Below are positions 9,042-20,500 of a DNA stretch of 64,000 nt, piece by piece (position 1 is the stretch's first letter; each line of letters begins with the position of its first letter). Position numbers and translations under genes: made by a program. The DNA comes from VXYL01 sp963665195 (GTDB lineage: Bacteria; Pseudomonadota; Gammaproteobacteria; Pseudomonadales; Azotimanducaceae), in the NCBI GenBank assembly GCA_963665195.1, contig OY762070.1, forward strand, positions 5,270,001-5,334,000, read 5' to 3'. Under the pieces are notes generated by a model. The model searched no databases and was not told the origin of the DNA. It saw nothing but the letters and a program-made list of their open reading frames with translations.

Positions 9042-11201
9042 ATGTGCGGGCGGCAAGGCGAGGCAGCACTTGCGAGTGCGCGGGGAGTGGGTTTGGCTGA
9101 TCAGATCGGTATCGTCGTCGTCGCCGAGGCGGCAGAACTGGCGTCGTTGGCGGCGGCGGTGGAGTCCTTCGGCTACGCCGTGCGCGCTGCCGAGTCCTCC
9201 GGCGCGGCGGCGCTGGCGGCGATCGGCGAGGCGCCGCCGGACCTCGCTTTGATCGACCTGGCGGTGGAGGGCGCCTTCGATGCGGCGCGCAGCCTGTCGG
9301 TTGCCAAGGGCATCTCCGTGGTGTGGCTCGGCCATGCGCCGGCCGCCGAACGGCTGCGCGAGGCGCAGTCGGCGGATCCGCTGGGCTACGTGCTGAAGCC
9401 TTTCGACGACGCGCAGCTCCGAATCACGTTGCACGCGGCACTCGCGACGCGCCGCCGCCTGTCCAAGCCGCAATCCGCTTCCCGCTTTCCGCCGGGGCGC
9501 CTGCTGCAGACCATCTTCCAGAGCGTCAACGAGGGCGTCGGGGTGGTGGACACCAAGGGCGAGATCCGCTACGCCAACCCGGCGGCCTCCCGCATGACGC
9601 AGATGTCGGTGGATCACTTCGACCGCCGGCTGGCGAACTTCAAGCTGCTCGGCCCCGACAAGGCCACGCCGTTGCCGTGGGACGAGGTGCCGCCGCTGCG
9701 CGCCCTGCGCATGGGCGAGTCGGCTACGAATGTCGAGGCATACATGGTGCCGCCGACGGCCAACGAAGGCATCTTCGTCAGCGTCGATGCCAAGCCGCTG
9801 TACGACGACGAGGGTCGCCGCAGCGGCGCCCTGGTGGTGTTCCGCGACATCGGCGAGCAGAAGGCAACCGAGGCAGAGCTTAGGCAGACCGCGGCGCGGC
9901 TGGCGGAGCAGACGCATACCATGGAAGCGGTGTTCGACGGCATCGCCGACGGGGTCGTCGTGGTCGATGCGGCGGGCGCCGCGCTGCGCTTCAACAGGGC
10001 GGCGTTGGCGATTCTCGCCCCGGACTCGGGCGAGCGTACGGACCAGCCGACGTCGATCCCAGGCATCGGCATGTACTACCCGGATCGCATCACGCCGATT
10101 CCCGAGGACGACCTGCCGCACAATCGGGTGCTGCGCGGCGAGCCCTGCGACGGGATGCGCATCTTCGTCACGCATCCGAACATGCCGGACGGCGCTTTGC
10201 TGAGCGTCAGCGCCCGCAGCGTGCAGGTGGCGGAGGATGCGTCCGCCCGGGTCGTCGTGTCGTTCCGCGACGTAACGGCGGACGAGCAGCAGGAACGAGC
10301 GCTGCTCAACGCCTTCGCCCAAGGCCGGGTGGAAGTGACCGATACGATCCTGCACAACGTCGGCAATGCCATCAACAGCGTCACTACCGGCGTCGGCACG
10401 CTGCGCGAACGGCTCCGATCGCGCAAGCTCCTGCTGCGGCTGTCGGCGGTCGTCGAGGCCCTCGCGGACCACGACGACGACTGGATGGAATACCTCAGCG
10501 AAGATCCGATCGGCGTCCAGACGCTGCCCTTCATGCACGCCCTCAACAAGGACTGGCAGAAGGAGAACGCGGAACTGCAGCGCACCGTGGAGCGCGTTGC
10601 GGACCGCGTACACCACATCGTCGAGATCCTTCGCGGCCAGCAGCGCTTGGACCGAGGCGCCGCCGAGCGCAAGACAGTCCGTCTCTCGGAGTCCGTCTGG
10701 GCTGGGGTGCGGATACTGGAAGAGTCGCTCAACCGCCGAGGAATCGCCATCGAGGTGGATTGCACGCGCGCCCCGACCGAGACCGCGCTGCAGGAGAGCA
10801 GGTTCCAGCAGATGCTGGTGAACCTGGTGGGCAACTGCATCGACGCCATCGACGCTAGAGCCGCGGTCGGCGGGTCGGGCTTCAGGGGCGCGGTGCGAAT
10901 CGCCGGCTACGTGGCGGACGAGCAGTTCTTCCTCGATGTGACGGACAACGGCATCGGCATCGATGCGGCGCATCTCGAGAAGGTCTTCACACCGGGCTTC
11001 ACCACCAAGAAGGGCGGCACCGGGCTGGGCCTGCACTCGGCGGCCAATTACGTCATGGGCTCCGGCGGGAGCATCCGCGCGCTGAGCGAAGGTCCCAATA
11101 CGGGTACCACGATCCGCAGTTCGTGGCCGGTGGGCGCTGGGCAGGCGGCCGAGCGGACCCAGCGCCGCGCAGTGCGTCAGCCCTCAAGCATCTCCAGATA
11201 G
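9042..11201 (+). CDS. PAS-domain sensor histidine kinase with degenerate receiver domain
   Basis: The protein has 719 residues from the ATG at 9042; a GTG at 9087 directly before GLADQIGIVVV is a credible alternative. An N-terminal receiver-like domain (about 20-135) keeps an Asp (72) and Lys119-Pro but lacks the usual N-terminal acidic pair. Two PAS domains follow (about 150-275 and 290-415). A histidine-containing helix has ILHNVGNAINSV with candidate phospho-His438. The ATPase domain has the N box NLVGNCIDAID (594-604), DNGIGI (635-640), FTPGFTTK (649-656) and GTGLGLH (659-665). No membrane segment is apparent, so it should be a soluble sensor. No response regulator gene is adjacent, making it an orphan kinase. 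Its last 25 bp overlap the convergent gene at 11177. Confidence 0.85.
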   Translation: MCGRQGEAALASARGVGLADQIGIVVVAEAAELASLAAAVESFGYAVRAAESSGAAALAAIGEAPPDLALIDLAVEGAFDAARSLSVAKGISVVWLGHAPAAERLREAQSADPLGYVLKPFDDAQLRITLHAALATRRRLSKPQSASRFPPGRLLQTIFQSVNEGVGVVDTKGEIRYANPAASRMTQMSVDHFDRRLANFKLLGPDKATPLPWDEVPPLRALRMGESATNVEAYMVPPTANEGIFVSVDAKPLYDDEGRRSGALVVFRDIGEQKATEAELRQTAARLAEQTHTMEAVFDGIADGVVVVDAAGAALRFNRAALAILAPDSGERTDQPTSIPGIGMYYPDRITPIPEDDLPHNRVLRGEPCDGMRIFVTHPNMPDGALLSVSARSVQVAEDASARVVVSFRDVTADEQQERALLNAFAQGRVEVTDTILHNVGNAINSVTTGVGTLRERLRSRKLLLRLSAVVEALADHDDDWMEYLSEDPIGVQTLPFMHALNKDWQKENAELQRTVERVADRVHHIVEILRGQQRLDRGAAERKTVRLSESVWAGVRILEESLNRRGIAIEVDCTRAPTETALQESRFQQMLVNLVGNCIDAIDARAAVGGSGFRGAVRIAGYVADEQFFLDVTDNGIGIDAAHLEKVFTPGFTTKKGGTGLGLHSAANYVMGSGGSIRALSEGPNTGTTIRSSWPVGAGQAAERTQRRAVRQPSSISR

Positions 11202-12385
11202 CGCTGCAGCAGGGCAGGCCGAATGGCCTGCAGTGCGCGGCGGTTGTCGATGTCCTCGCGGTCCGTGCCGCCGCGCCGCAGAGCGTGCAGCAAGTCGAAG
11301 GCGCGCTCGGGCGCCGAGCTGCCGCCGCAGCGGTGGACCACGCGCGCCATGCCGCGCTCCGTGAGCATGGCCCAGGCCGGCAGCCAGGGGATGTCGATGG
11401 GCGGCTCGATGTCCGCACCGACCGCATCGCCCCAGGCGCGCTTCAGCACGGGTTCGGGGAAGTCGGGCGCGGCGAGGGCCTGCTCGAAAAGGGCGGGCGC
11501 CTGCCAGCAGAGAGAGAACCACAGTCGCAGCGCTTCGCCGCGCCTATGCTGGCGCGACATCGCTTCGGCCAGCCGGCGCACCAGCTCCGGCTGCTGCGCG
11601 TGGCCGGGTACTTCCAGCACGGTGCGTTCGACATGCTTCCAGGCGAGGCCGCAGAGGTAGGCGAAGCTCGCATGCTCGTCCGGTCGCGCCGGGTCGAACG
11701 GCGCCCGCTCGAACGCGGCGCCAAGGTCCCGCCACAGCGGCGTGAGGAAGTCGCGCGAGCCGCGGCGCAGCACGGCGCTGGCGGCCGGCACCCAGCGCCG
11801 CTGCATTAGGTCCAGCCGCTCTGCGGCGTCGCCGTGGTGGGCGGGCGCGGGCGCGTTCAAGGCCTCGATCAGCGCTTGTGCATTGGCCAGCGCCCAATGG
11901 CCGGAGTCGGCTTGGCGCAGGCGCCGCAAGCGTTCCCGCGCCTGGCGGGCGTCGCGGACGCAGAGCGCATCGATCAGGTCGTTCAGCGCCCAAAGGGCGT
12001 CGTTGTCCAGAAAGATGTCGAGCTGGGAACGGTTGGACGCGGGTCGGAACTCCACATGCAGCAAGGCGTCGAGCTGCCGGTCGCCGAAAGCGGTCAGCCG
12101 CACGCCGGCATTGTCGTCGATGCCGTAGAGGTCCACGTCGTCGGCTTGGAGGCGCATGGACCGCGCCCAGACGTCGAGGCGCTCGAACAGGGCGCGGGTC
12201 TCGCCCTGCTCGGCGACCAGCGCGGCGTCGAGCGTGGCGCACTCGCCGCGTCGCCAGGCGCGGTAATCGTCGTAGTCCACCAGGTTGCTCTGCAACAGCA
12301 GTTCCAGCGGCGAGTAGGCACCTTGCGCGGCCAGCATCTGCTGCACGGTCACCTGCGCGTCCGCAACGGCGGGAAGCGCGTTCAT
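11177..12385 (-). CDS. Conserved-looking protein of unknown function
   Basis: The 402-residue soluble protein is Leu/Ala/Arg-rich and mostly helical by appearance, with no signal peptide, membrane segment or motif I recognise. Segments such as LLQSNLVDYDDYRAWRRGE (31-49) and LCGLAWKHVERTVLEVPGH (252-270) look structured, and tryptophans recur in the C-terminal half, as in helical-repeat or tetratricopeptide-like scaffolds. The ATG at 12385 is preceded by a GGGGCGAAG stretch. It overlaps the kinase gene tail to tail by 25 bp. It could be a partner of neighbouring genes, but nothing in the sequence shows that. Confidence 0.6.
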   Translation of the reverse strand: MNALPAVADAQVTVQQMLAAQGAYSPLELLLQSNLVDYDDYRAWRRGECATLDAALVAEQGETRALFERLDVWARSMRLQADDVDLYGIDDNAGVRLTAFGDRQLDALLHVEFRPASNRSQLDIFLDNDALWALNDLIDALCVRDARQARERLRRLRQADSGHWALANAQALIEALNAPAPAHHGDAAERLDLMQRRWVPAASAVLRRGSRDFLTPLWRDLGAAFERAPFDPARPDEHASFAYLCGLAWKHVERTVLEVPGHAQQPELVRRLAEAMSRQHRRGEALRLWFSLCWQAPALFEQALAAPDFPEPVLKRAWGDAVGADIEPPIDIPWLPAWAMLTERGMARVVHRCGGSSAPERAFDLLHALRRGGTDREDIDNRRALQAIRPALLQRYLEMLEG

Positions 12386-12560
12386 CGTCTTCGCCCCAGC
12401 ATCGGAGTCGCCTCTTGACTCGGCATCAAGCCCCCGAAGGGGATTCTCTGGCCGCCGCTTCGTCCGTGTGGAAACGCCTCCGGGTCCCAGGCAACCTCAC
12501 TCTCGGCGTCTCCGGCGGGCTGATCGAGATGGCGCGAATCCTAGCAGACGGCGCCGGGCG

Positions 12561-12980
12561 CTAGCGCGCGGCGCTCGCGTCCGCCGCCCAGGCGCGGCTG
12601 CGCTGCACGGCGATGCGTATGGCGGCCTTACCGACACTGGTGCTGGCGTATTGCGGATACTTGCTGGCGAGTGCCGCGGCGAGGCGGGGATCGGTCGGCA
12701 CGATCGCCGCATGGCCGTCGATGCGCAGCCAGCGGAGCCGCGCCCAGTCCCGCTCGTAGTGGTCGATCAGCAGCGACACGGCCGGGTTGGCCTCGATGTT
12801 GGCCACGCGCTTGAGCGGGCGGCCCGTCTTCGGTTTGCCGTCGATGGGCACGTAGACGGCGTCGTCCAGGGCGCAGAACACGACGGGCACCACATGCGGT
12901 CGCGGCGCAAGGCCGGCACAGTCGATGGTCGCGAGGCGTCCGACCGCGGCTTGCTCCGCCCAAGCCGGCAGGAGCGCCAT
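12561..12980 (-). CDS. Pyridoxamine-5'-phosphate-oxidase-like (PPOX) flavin/F420-fold protein
   Basis: The protein has 139 residues with the split-barrel fold pattern of the PPOX superfamily: an N-terminal VGRLATID then PHVVPVVF (strands that cradle the flavin phosphate), IDGKPKTGRPLKRVANIEANPAVSLLIDHY (45-74) and RWLRIDGHA (83-91). This arrangement resembles the TIGR03668-type F420/flavin-binding subgroup. The ATG at 12980 shares its A with the TGA of the epoxide hydrolase gene (TGATG), so translation is coupled and the two proteins are probably made together. The cofactor (FMN or F420) and substrate cannot be decided from sequence. Confidence 0.8.
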   Translation of the reverse strand: MALLPAWAEQAAVGRLATIDCAGLAPRPHVVPVVFCALDDAVYVPIDGKPKTGRPLKRVANIEANPAVSLLIDHYERDWARLRWLRIDGHAAIVPTDPRLAAALASKYPQYASTSVGKAAIRIAVQRSRAWAADASAAR

Positions 12981-14089
12981 CAGCGCATCGTCGCGAAGCA
13001 GGCCTTGACTTCGGCGACGAACGCTTCGGGCCGCTCGAATGCAGCGAAGTGGCCACCCTTGTCCAGCACGTTGAAGTAGCGCAGGTCCTTGAAACGGGTC
13101 TCCACCCAGCGCCGCGATGCCTTGAATATCTCCTTCGGGAAGATGCTGACGCCGGCGGGCACCGGCACTTCGTCCATCGCGCCGCGACTGAAGCTCTCCC
13201 AGTAGAGCCGCGCCGAGGACGCGCCGGATGCCGTGAGCCAGTAGAACATCACGTTGTCCAGCAGTTCGTCGCGGCTGAGCACGTTCTCCGGGTGGCCGTC
13301 GCAGTCGGTCCACTGGTAGAACTTCTCGACGATCCATGCCGCCTGGCCAGCCGGCGAGTCCGTGAGCCCGTAGCCAAGGGTCTGCGGACGCGTGCTCTGC
13401 TGCTTGGAATAGCCGGAGTCCCAGTCCTGGTAGAACTTGCGGGCGGCGAGCGCTTCCTGTTCCAGCTCGGTGGGGTTCTCGAGCATCTCCGGCGGCGGCG
13501 CGACCACCGGCATGTTGGTGTGGACGCCGCGGCAATGCTCAGGGTCCTGGGCGCCGATGGCAGCGGTGATGGCCGCGCCCCAGTCGCCGCCCTGCGCGAA
13601 GTACCCGTCGTAGCCAAGCCGGGCCATCAGAGCGCTCCACGCCTTGGCCACGCGCTCCACGCCCCAGCCGGGGGCGTCGGGCTTGCCGGAGAAGCCGTAG
13701 CCGGGAATGGTGGGCAGCACCAGATGGAAATCCTCGGCGAGCGCGGGAATCACCTTGAGGAACTCCACGACCGAGCCGGGCCAGCCATGGGTGAGGATCA
13801 GCGGCGCCGCGTCGGCCGCCCCGGAACGGACGTGGATGAAGTGGATGCCGACGCCGTCGATCTCGGTGCGGAACTGCGGCAGGGCGTTCAGCCGAGTTTC
13901 CACGTTCCGCCAGTCGTAGCTGTCTCGCCAGTAGGCGCAGAGCTCCTGCACGTAGGCGAGCGGGATGCCTTGGCTCCAGTCGTCCACCGGCGCCGCGTCC
14001 GGGAAGCGCGTGTTGGCGAGCCGGCGGCGGAGATCCTCGAGCGCCGAGTCGGGAATCTCGATGCGGTACGGCTCTGCGGTGTCGGTCAT
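12980..14089 (-). CDS. Epoxide hydrolase family alpha/beta hydrolase (EHN type)
   Basis: The ATG at 14089 (MTDTAEPYRIEIP) is preceded by AAGGAG and gives 369 residues; a longer frame upstream has non-protein-like composition. The N-terminal EHN-type segment (about 5-110, with LRRRLANTRFPD) is followed by the alpha/beta hydrolase core: the oxyanion-hole motif HGWPGS near 123-128, nucleophile elbow GGDWGAAIT near 190-198 with Asp as nucleophile, and a terminal GGHFAAFE with the catalytic His. A lid tyrosine lies in the ARLYWES segment. The family opens epoxides to diols, but many bacterial members have unknown natural substrates. It is the first gene of a two-gene unit with the PPOX protein. 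Confidence 0.9.
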   Translation of the reverse strand: MTDTAEPYRIEIPDSALEDLRRRLANTRFPDAAPVDDWSQGIPLAYVQELCAYWRDSYDWRNVETRLNALPQFRTEIDGVGIHFIHVRSGAADAAPLILTHGWPGSVVEFLKVIPALAEDFHLVLPTIPGYGFSGKPDAPGWGVERVAKAWSALMARLGYDGYFAQGGDWGAAITAAIGAQDPEHCRGVHTNMPVVAPPPEMLENPTELEQEALAARKFYQDWDSGYSKQQSTRPQTLGYGLTDSPAGQAAWIVEKFYQWTDCDGHPENVLSRDELLDNVMFYWLTASGASSARLYWESFSRGAMDEVPVPAGVSIFPKEIFKASRRWVETRFKDLRYFNVLDKGGHFAAFERPEAFVAEVKACFATMR

Positions 14090-14594
14090 GCGCGCTCCTT
14101 GTCGAGGAAGATGAGCCAAGGGATTGAAGTGTACGCAGGTGCAGCTTGCGCGAAAGGCAGGCGGGTCGGGCTTGGAGCGCCTAGTCGGAAGTTGGCCGAG
14201 GCTGGGCCTAGGGGCGGTCTTGGCCGCCATCCGAGGTACGCGCTCCTGGGATCCAGCGCTCGACCTTGCGCCGCAAGCCATCGGCCTGCTTGACCCGTAG
14301 CCGCCACTGCCAGCTGCTCGACGCCGCCCGCGGCGGGCCGCGCAGGTGGCTGCAAGATGCAACAGGCGTCGCAATCTGCGACAGCGTACTTTTAATGTTC
14401 AAATGGTGTTCATTTCGTTTACATTTTTGGCGATTCAGCCGAGACACTCGGCATCTGCTGTTGCATTTCGCGACGTTTCAGCCGCCGGGAGGTTACCGAG
14501 CTAACGGACGACTTTGGCGAGTATTTTCGTAGAATTAACAACAGCTTGAAGCCGTTCTGGGCAGCGCTGGCACGGTACCTGCCTAACGTGGGGC
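14090..14594. other. Intergenic region upstream of the giant autotransporter gene
   Basis: This stretch of 505 bp has no credible gene. Its distal part (about 14380-14550) is conspicuously AT-rich for this genome and includes GTGTTCATTTCGTT at 14406-14419 and TTTCGTAGAATTAAC at 14524-14538, the latter containing a TAGAAT hexamer. It probably holds the divergent promoters of the epoxide hydrolase unit and of the autotransporter. No terminator or known regulator site was recognised. Confidence 0.5.
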
Positions 14595-17500
14595 ATGAAA
14601 ACGCAAATGCCCAAAACCTTGGTTCCGCACAGCGTCCGACGGACGCGTTCGCGGCCTCCCGCCCTAATGGTCGCCGCGATGTCCGTGCTGGCTTTGTGCG
14701 CGAGCGCTACGGCAACCGCAGCAGACGATGATGATGACGACGATGGCGCAAGAGCCCAGTGGTGGTACGGCGCCAAGCTGTCCGTCGATCCGGGCACCGT
14801 CTCGGAGAACGGCGGCAATCAGACCGTGACGGTGACGGCGGAAGTGTCCGAGTGGGGCACTTCGACCAGCGACATCAGCTACGACGTGACGGTGGGCAAG
14901 GGCGGCGACAGCGCCGCCTCGGGCACCGACTACCATGCCGTCGCCAAGTTCAAGATCAGCATCAAATCCGGCCGGCGGTCGGGCAGCAACTCCTTCAGCC
15001 TTGAGCCGATCGGGGACGCCGATTGGGAAGGCGACGAGACGATCACCATCCATGCCTCGGGTCCGGACGGTGCGCAGTCGACGACCCTGACGCTGACCGA
15101 CGAGGCCGACCGGCCCTATGCCGGGCCGCAGGTCACGCTGGCGGCGAACCCCGCGAAGATGAGCGAGGCGGACGGTGCCACAACCGTGACGGTCACGGCG
15201 GCTTCGGCCGCCCACTCGGTCGCCCGCAAGGTGTCGGTGTCGGTGGGGGGCAGCGGCACGGCGACGGCGGGCACGGACTACGCGGCGGTGTCGGACGTCA
15301 CGATCACGCTCGCGAAGAACGCGACCAGCGCCACCGGCACGTTCACGCTGACGCCGACCCAGGACAAGCTGGCGGAGGGCGACGAGACGATCGCCCTCGC
15401 GGGGAACGTCGAGGGCGTGAGCGCGAAATTGACCGGGACGAACCTGACGTTGACCGACGACGACGCGGCGCCGGCCGTCACGCTGTCGGCGAGCCCGTCC
15501 AGCGTGACGGAGAACGGCGGCGCGCAGACGGTGACGGTCACGGCGACCTCGGCGGCCGCGGTAGCCAAGGCGCGCACTGTGCTGGTGGCGGTGGGCAACC
15601 GGCAGGACACCGCGACCCCGGCCACGGACTACACCGTGGTGCCGGCGTTCAACATCACCATCGCTGCGAACGCGACGACCGCCACGGGCTCGTTCAGCCT
15701 GACGCCGACCAACGACACTTCGGTGGAGAACGCCGAATCGATCTCGATCGATGGGACGCCGGAATCCGGCGGCGCGGCCTTCACGGTGGGTGGAACGACG
15801 ATCGCGCTGACCGACGACGACGCCCAGCCGGCGGTGACCCTCGCGGCGACGCCGTCGAGCGTGGCCGAAGCGGCGCTGGCCACCTCGGTGACGGTGAAGG
15901 CCACGGCTGCCTCGACGGTCGCCTGGGCGCGCACCGTGACGGTGTCGGTGGGCAAGACCGGCTCGGCGGCGTCGGGCACCGACTACGCGGCGGTGTCGAA
16001 CTTCGACATCGCCATCGCGGCCAATGCGCTGAGCGGCACGGGCACGTTCAGCCTGAAGCCGACGCAGGACACCACCAACGAGGGCGACGAGACCATCGGC
16101 GTGGCCGGCAGCAGCCTGAACACCACGGTGACGGGCGCCACGGTGACGATCAACGACGACGACATCAATCCGGCGGTCACCCTGTCGGTTAGCCCGGCGA
16201 GCGTTCTCGAGAGCGCGTCCGCCACGACGGTGACGGTGACGGCCACGGGCGCCTCCGCGATGACTGCGGCACGGACGGTGGCGGTGAAGGTGGGCGGCGG
16301 CACGGCCACCTCCGGAACGGACTACGCGGCCGTCTCCGACTTCAACATCACGATCGCGGCGAACGCCACGAGCGGCACCGGCACCTTCACCCTGACCCCG
16401 ACCCAGGACACAACGGTGGAGGGCGGCGAGACCATCGGCGTGGACGGTAGCAGTACCGGCACCACGGTGACGGGAACCACGGTGGCGCTCACCGACGACG
16501 ACGGCTACCCGGCGATCACTCTCTCGGTGAGCACTTCGAGCGTGAGCGAGGGGGCGTCGGCCACGTCGGTCACGGTGACGGCCACGGCCGCGTCCTCGAT
16601 TTCCTCGGCGCGGACGGTGACCGTGTCGGTGGGCCAGACCGGCACCGCGACCCCGGGGGCGGACTACGCGGCGGTGACGGACTTCACGATCACGATCGCG
16701 GCCAACGCCACGAGCGGCATGGGCGCGTTCACCCTGACCCCGACCCAGGACGCCGTGTTCGAGCACGACGAGACGATCGGTGTGGACGGCAGCAGCCCGA
16801 ACACGATCATGACGAACGCCACGATCACGCTCACCGACGACGACAAGGAATCGGTGACGCTGACGCTGAACCGGAACGTGCTGGGGGAGGAGGCCAGCGG
16901 CACCTCGGTAACGGTGACGGCCACGGCGGCGACGGCGATCGCGGCGGCGCGCACGGTGACGGTATCGGTGGGTGACACCGGCACGGCGACCTCCGGCACG
17001 GACTACGCGGCGGTGTCGGACTTCACGATCACGATCGCGGCCAACGCCACGAGCGGCACTGGCTCGTTCACCCTGACGCCCACCCAGGACACAACCAACG
17101 AAGGCAACGAGACCATCGGCATCGCGGGGAGCAACTCGCTCTCGATTGTGACGGGGGCGATGCTGACGCTGGTCGACGACGATCAGGAGACCATCTCGCT
17201 GTCGAGCACCAAGACGGGTATTTCCGAGTCTTGGAGTGGGAGCGTCGACGTTACGGCAACACGCCCAAGCGCGACGACATCGGCGGTCGACGTGACGGTA
17301 GTGGTCGGCGCGCCCACCGACACCGCGACCGAGGGCGTCGACTACCAGGAGGTGCCCGACTTCACGATCACGATACTCGCGAACCAGACCTCCGCGAGCA
17401 AGAGCTTCACGCTGTCGGGGATACGGGACGCTGTCGGCGACAACAATGAGCGTCTATCGATTAGCGGCCTCGCAACCGGCTACAAGGTGAGCGGCGTAGC

Positions 17501-20500
17501 CAATGGGATATTGATCTTCGAGTGGTACTCGACAATAGAACTGAAGGCGGACGTGTCGAGCGTGAGCGAGCACGACGGCGCCACGACGGTGACGGTGACG
17601 GCTCTCATCCACCCCACGGTGTACGGCAACGTGCCGGTGGACGTGTCGATCGGTGGCGGCACCGCGACTTCGGGAACGGACTACGCGGCGGTGTCGAACT
17701 TCAGGATCAACATTCCGAACAAGGCTTCGAGCGCCACGGGCACCTTCACCCTGACGCCGACCCAGGACTCGCTCCTTGAGAGCGACGAGACGATCAGCAT
17801 CAACGGGCACGGCGCCCATTTCAATGCGTACGGCGGTCGGGGAACATCGATGACGCTGACCGACGCCCAGCCCATCGCGCTCTCGGCAACCCCGTCGACG
17901 GTCAGCGAGGGAGCGGCGGGGACGCAGGTGGCAGTGTCGGCGACGGCGACCGGGACGGTATCGACGCCGCGCACGGTGACGGTGTCGGTCGGCGACACCG
18001 GCACGGCGACCTCGGGCACGGACTACGCGGCGGTGTCGGACTTCGACATCACGATCCCCGCGAACAAGACGGGCGCTACGAACACCTTCACCCTGACGCC
18101 GACGAAGGACAGCGCCAGCGAAGGGGACGAGACCATCGGCGTGTCGGGCGCGAGCACGGTCGCGTACGTGTCCGGGACGACGCTGACGCTGGCCGACACG
18201 AATCCGGCGGTGACGCTGACCGCGTCGCCGTCCAGCATCAGCGAAGGGGCCAGCGCCACGTCGGTGACGGTGACGGCGACCGCGGCCGCCGCGCTCGCCT
18301 CGGCGCGCACGGTGACGGTTTCGGTGGGCGACACGGGCACGGCGACCTCGGGCACGGACTACGCGGCAGTCTCCGACTTCACCATCACGATCGCGGCGAA
18401 CAAGACGAGCGGCACGGGCTCGTTCACCCTGACGCCCACCGACGACACCGCCCTCGAGGGCGACGAGACCATCGGCATGTCCGGCACGAGCAGCGAGGCC
18501 GCGACGATATCGGGAACCGCCCTGACGCTGACCGACGACGACCTGCCGACGATCGCGCTCGCCACGGTGCCGGCGGACCTCAAGATCGCCGAGGGCGCGG
18601 GGCTCAAGTCGGTGACCGTGCGGGCGACGGCGGCGGCGGCGATGAAGGCGAAGACGACGCTGACGCTCGCCATCGGCGCGGGCGGCGACAGCGCCACGAA
18701 GACCACGGACTACACGACGTCGAACGTCCGCACGATCACCATCCCGAAGGGCCAGTCCATGGCCGAGGCCTCGTTCGAGCTGACGCCGGTGCAGGACACG
18801 ACGGTCGAGGGCGACGAGACGGTGTCGGTGTCGGGCAGCAGCAGCGGCGGCCACGCGGTGACCGGCACGTCGCTGACGCTGACCGACGACGACAAGCATG
18901 CGATCGCGCTGTCGGCGAGCCCGTCGAGCGTGGGCGAAGGCGCCAGCGCCACCTCGGTGACGGTGACGGCGACGGCCAAGTCCGCGATTTCCTCGGCCCG
19001 CACGGTGACGGTGAAGGTAGGCGGCAGCGGCACGGCCACCTCCGGCACCGACTACGCGACGGTGTCGGACTTCACGGTCGCCATCGCCGCCAACGCGAAG
19101 AGCGGCACCGGCACTTTCACGCTGACGCCGACCCAGGACACCTCGGTCGAGGGCAGCGAGACCATCGGCGTGGCCGGCACGGCTTCGCTGGCCACGGTGA
19201 CCGGAACGACGGTGACGCTGACCGACGACGACAGCTATCCGGCGATCACCCTGTCCGCGAACCCGTCGAGCGTCAGCGAGGGCGCGTCCGCCACGTCGGT
19301 AACGGTGACGGCGACCGCTGCCTCTGCCATTTCCTCGGCGCGCACGGTGACGGTGTCCGTGGGCGGCAGCGGCACGGCGTCAAGCGGCGCGGACTACGCC
19401 ACCGTAGCCGACTTCACGGTCACCATCGCCGCGAACGGGACCAGCGGCACCGGCACTTTCACGCTGACGCCGACCCAGGACACCTCGGTCGAGGGCAGCG
19501 AGACCATCGGCGTGGCCGGCACGAGCCCGAGCTCGACGGTGACGGGAACGACGGCAACGCTTACCGACGACGACACCCACGCGATCACCCTGGCCGCGAG
19601 TCCCTCGTCCGTGAGCGAGAGCAAGGCCAGCGAGACGATCACGGTGACCGCGACCCTCAACGCGGCCCGCACGTCGGCGACGACGGTGACGGTTTCGGTG
19701 GGCGAATCCGGCGACCAGGCGACCGCTGGCACCGACTACAAGGCGGTGTCGGACTTCACGGTGACGATCGCCGCCAACGCCACGAGCGGCACCGGCACTT
19801 TCACTTTCGAGCCGAAGACCGACGCGGCCTACGAAGGCTTCGAGAGCGTCACCATCAGCGGCACGACGGCGGCGCAGCCGGGGGGCGGGGCCAACGCCAT
19901 GACTGCCGGGACCTCGATCCCGGTGACGGACACCTCGCTGGCGATCCACGACGCGTCCAACTATCCGGCGATCACGCTGACGGCGGCGCCGTCGAGCGTG
20001 GCCGAAGGGGCGGCCGCCACGTCGGTGACGGTGACGGCCACCGCGGCATCGGCCATCGGCTCGTCCCGGGAGGTGACGGTCTCCGTGGGCGGCAGCGGCA
20101 CGGCGACCTCCGGCACGGACTACGCGGCGGTATCGGACTTCATCGTCAAGATCGCCGCGAACGCGAGCAGCGGCACGGGCACGTTCACCCTGACGCCGAC
20201 CGACGACAGCGTGGTCGAGGCCAGCGAGACCATCGGCGTGGCCGGCACGAGCCTGAGCACGACGGTGACCGGGACGACGCTGACGCTGACCGACAACGAC
20301 AGCGCCGAGGTGACGGTCAACGATGCCAACGCCGCGGAAGGCAGCAGCATGACCTTCACCGTGACGTTGGACACGGCGGTGCAGGGCGGGCTGACGGTGA
20401 CGCCGGACTTCACCGACGTAACGGCGGTCGAGGGCGCCGACTACGATGAGAACACCGCAGCGCTGAGCTTCACCGGCACGGCCGGCGAAACCCAAACCTT

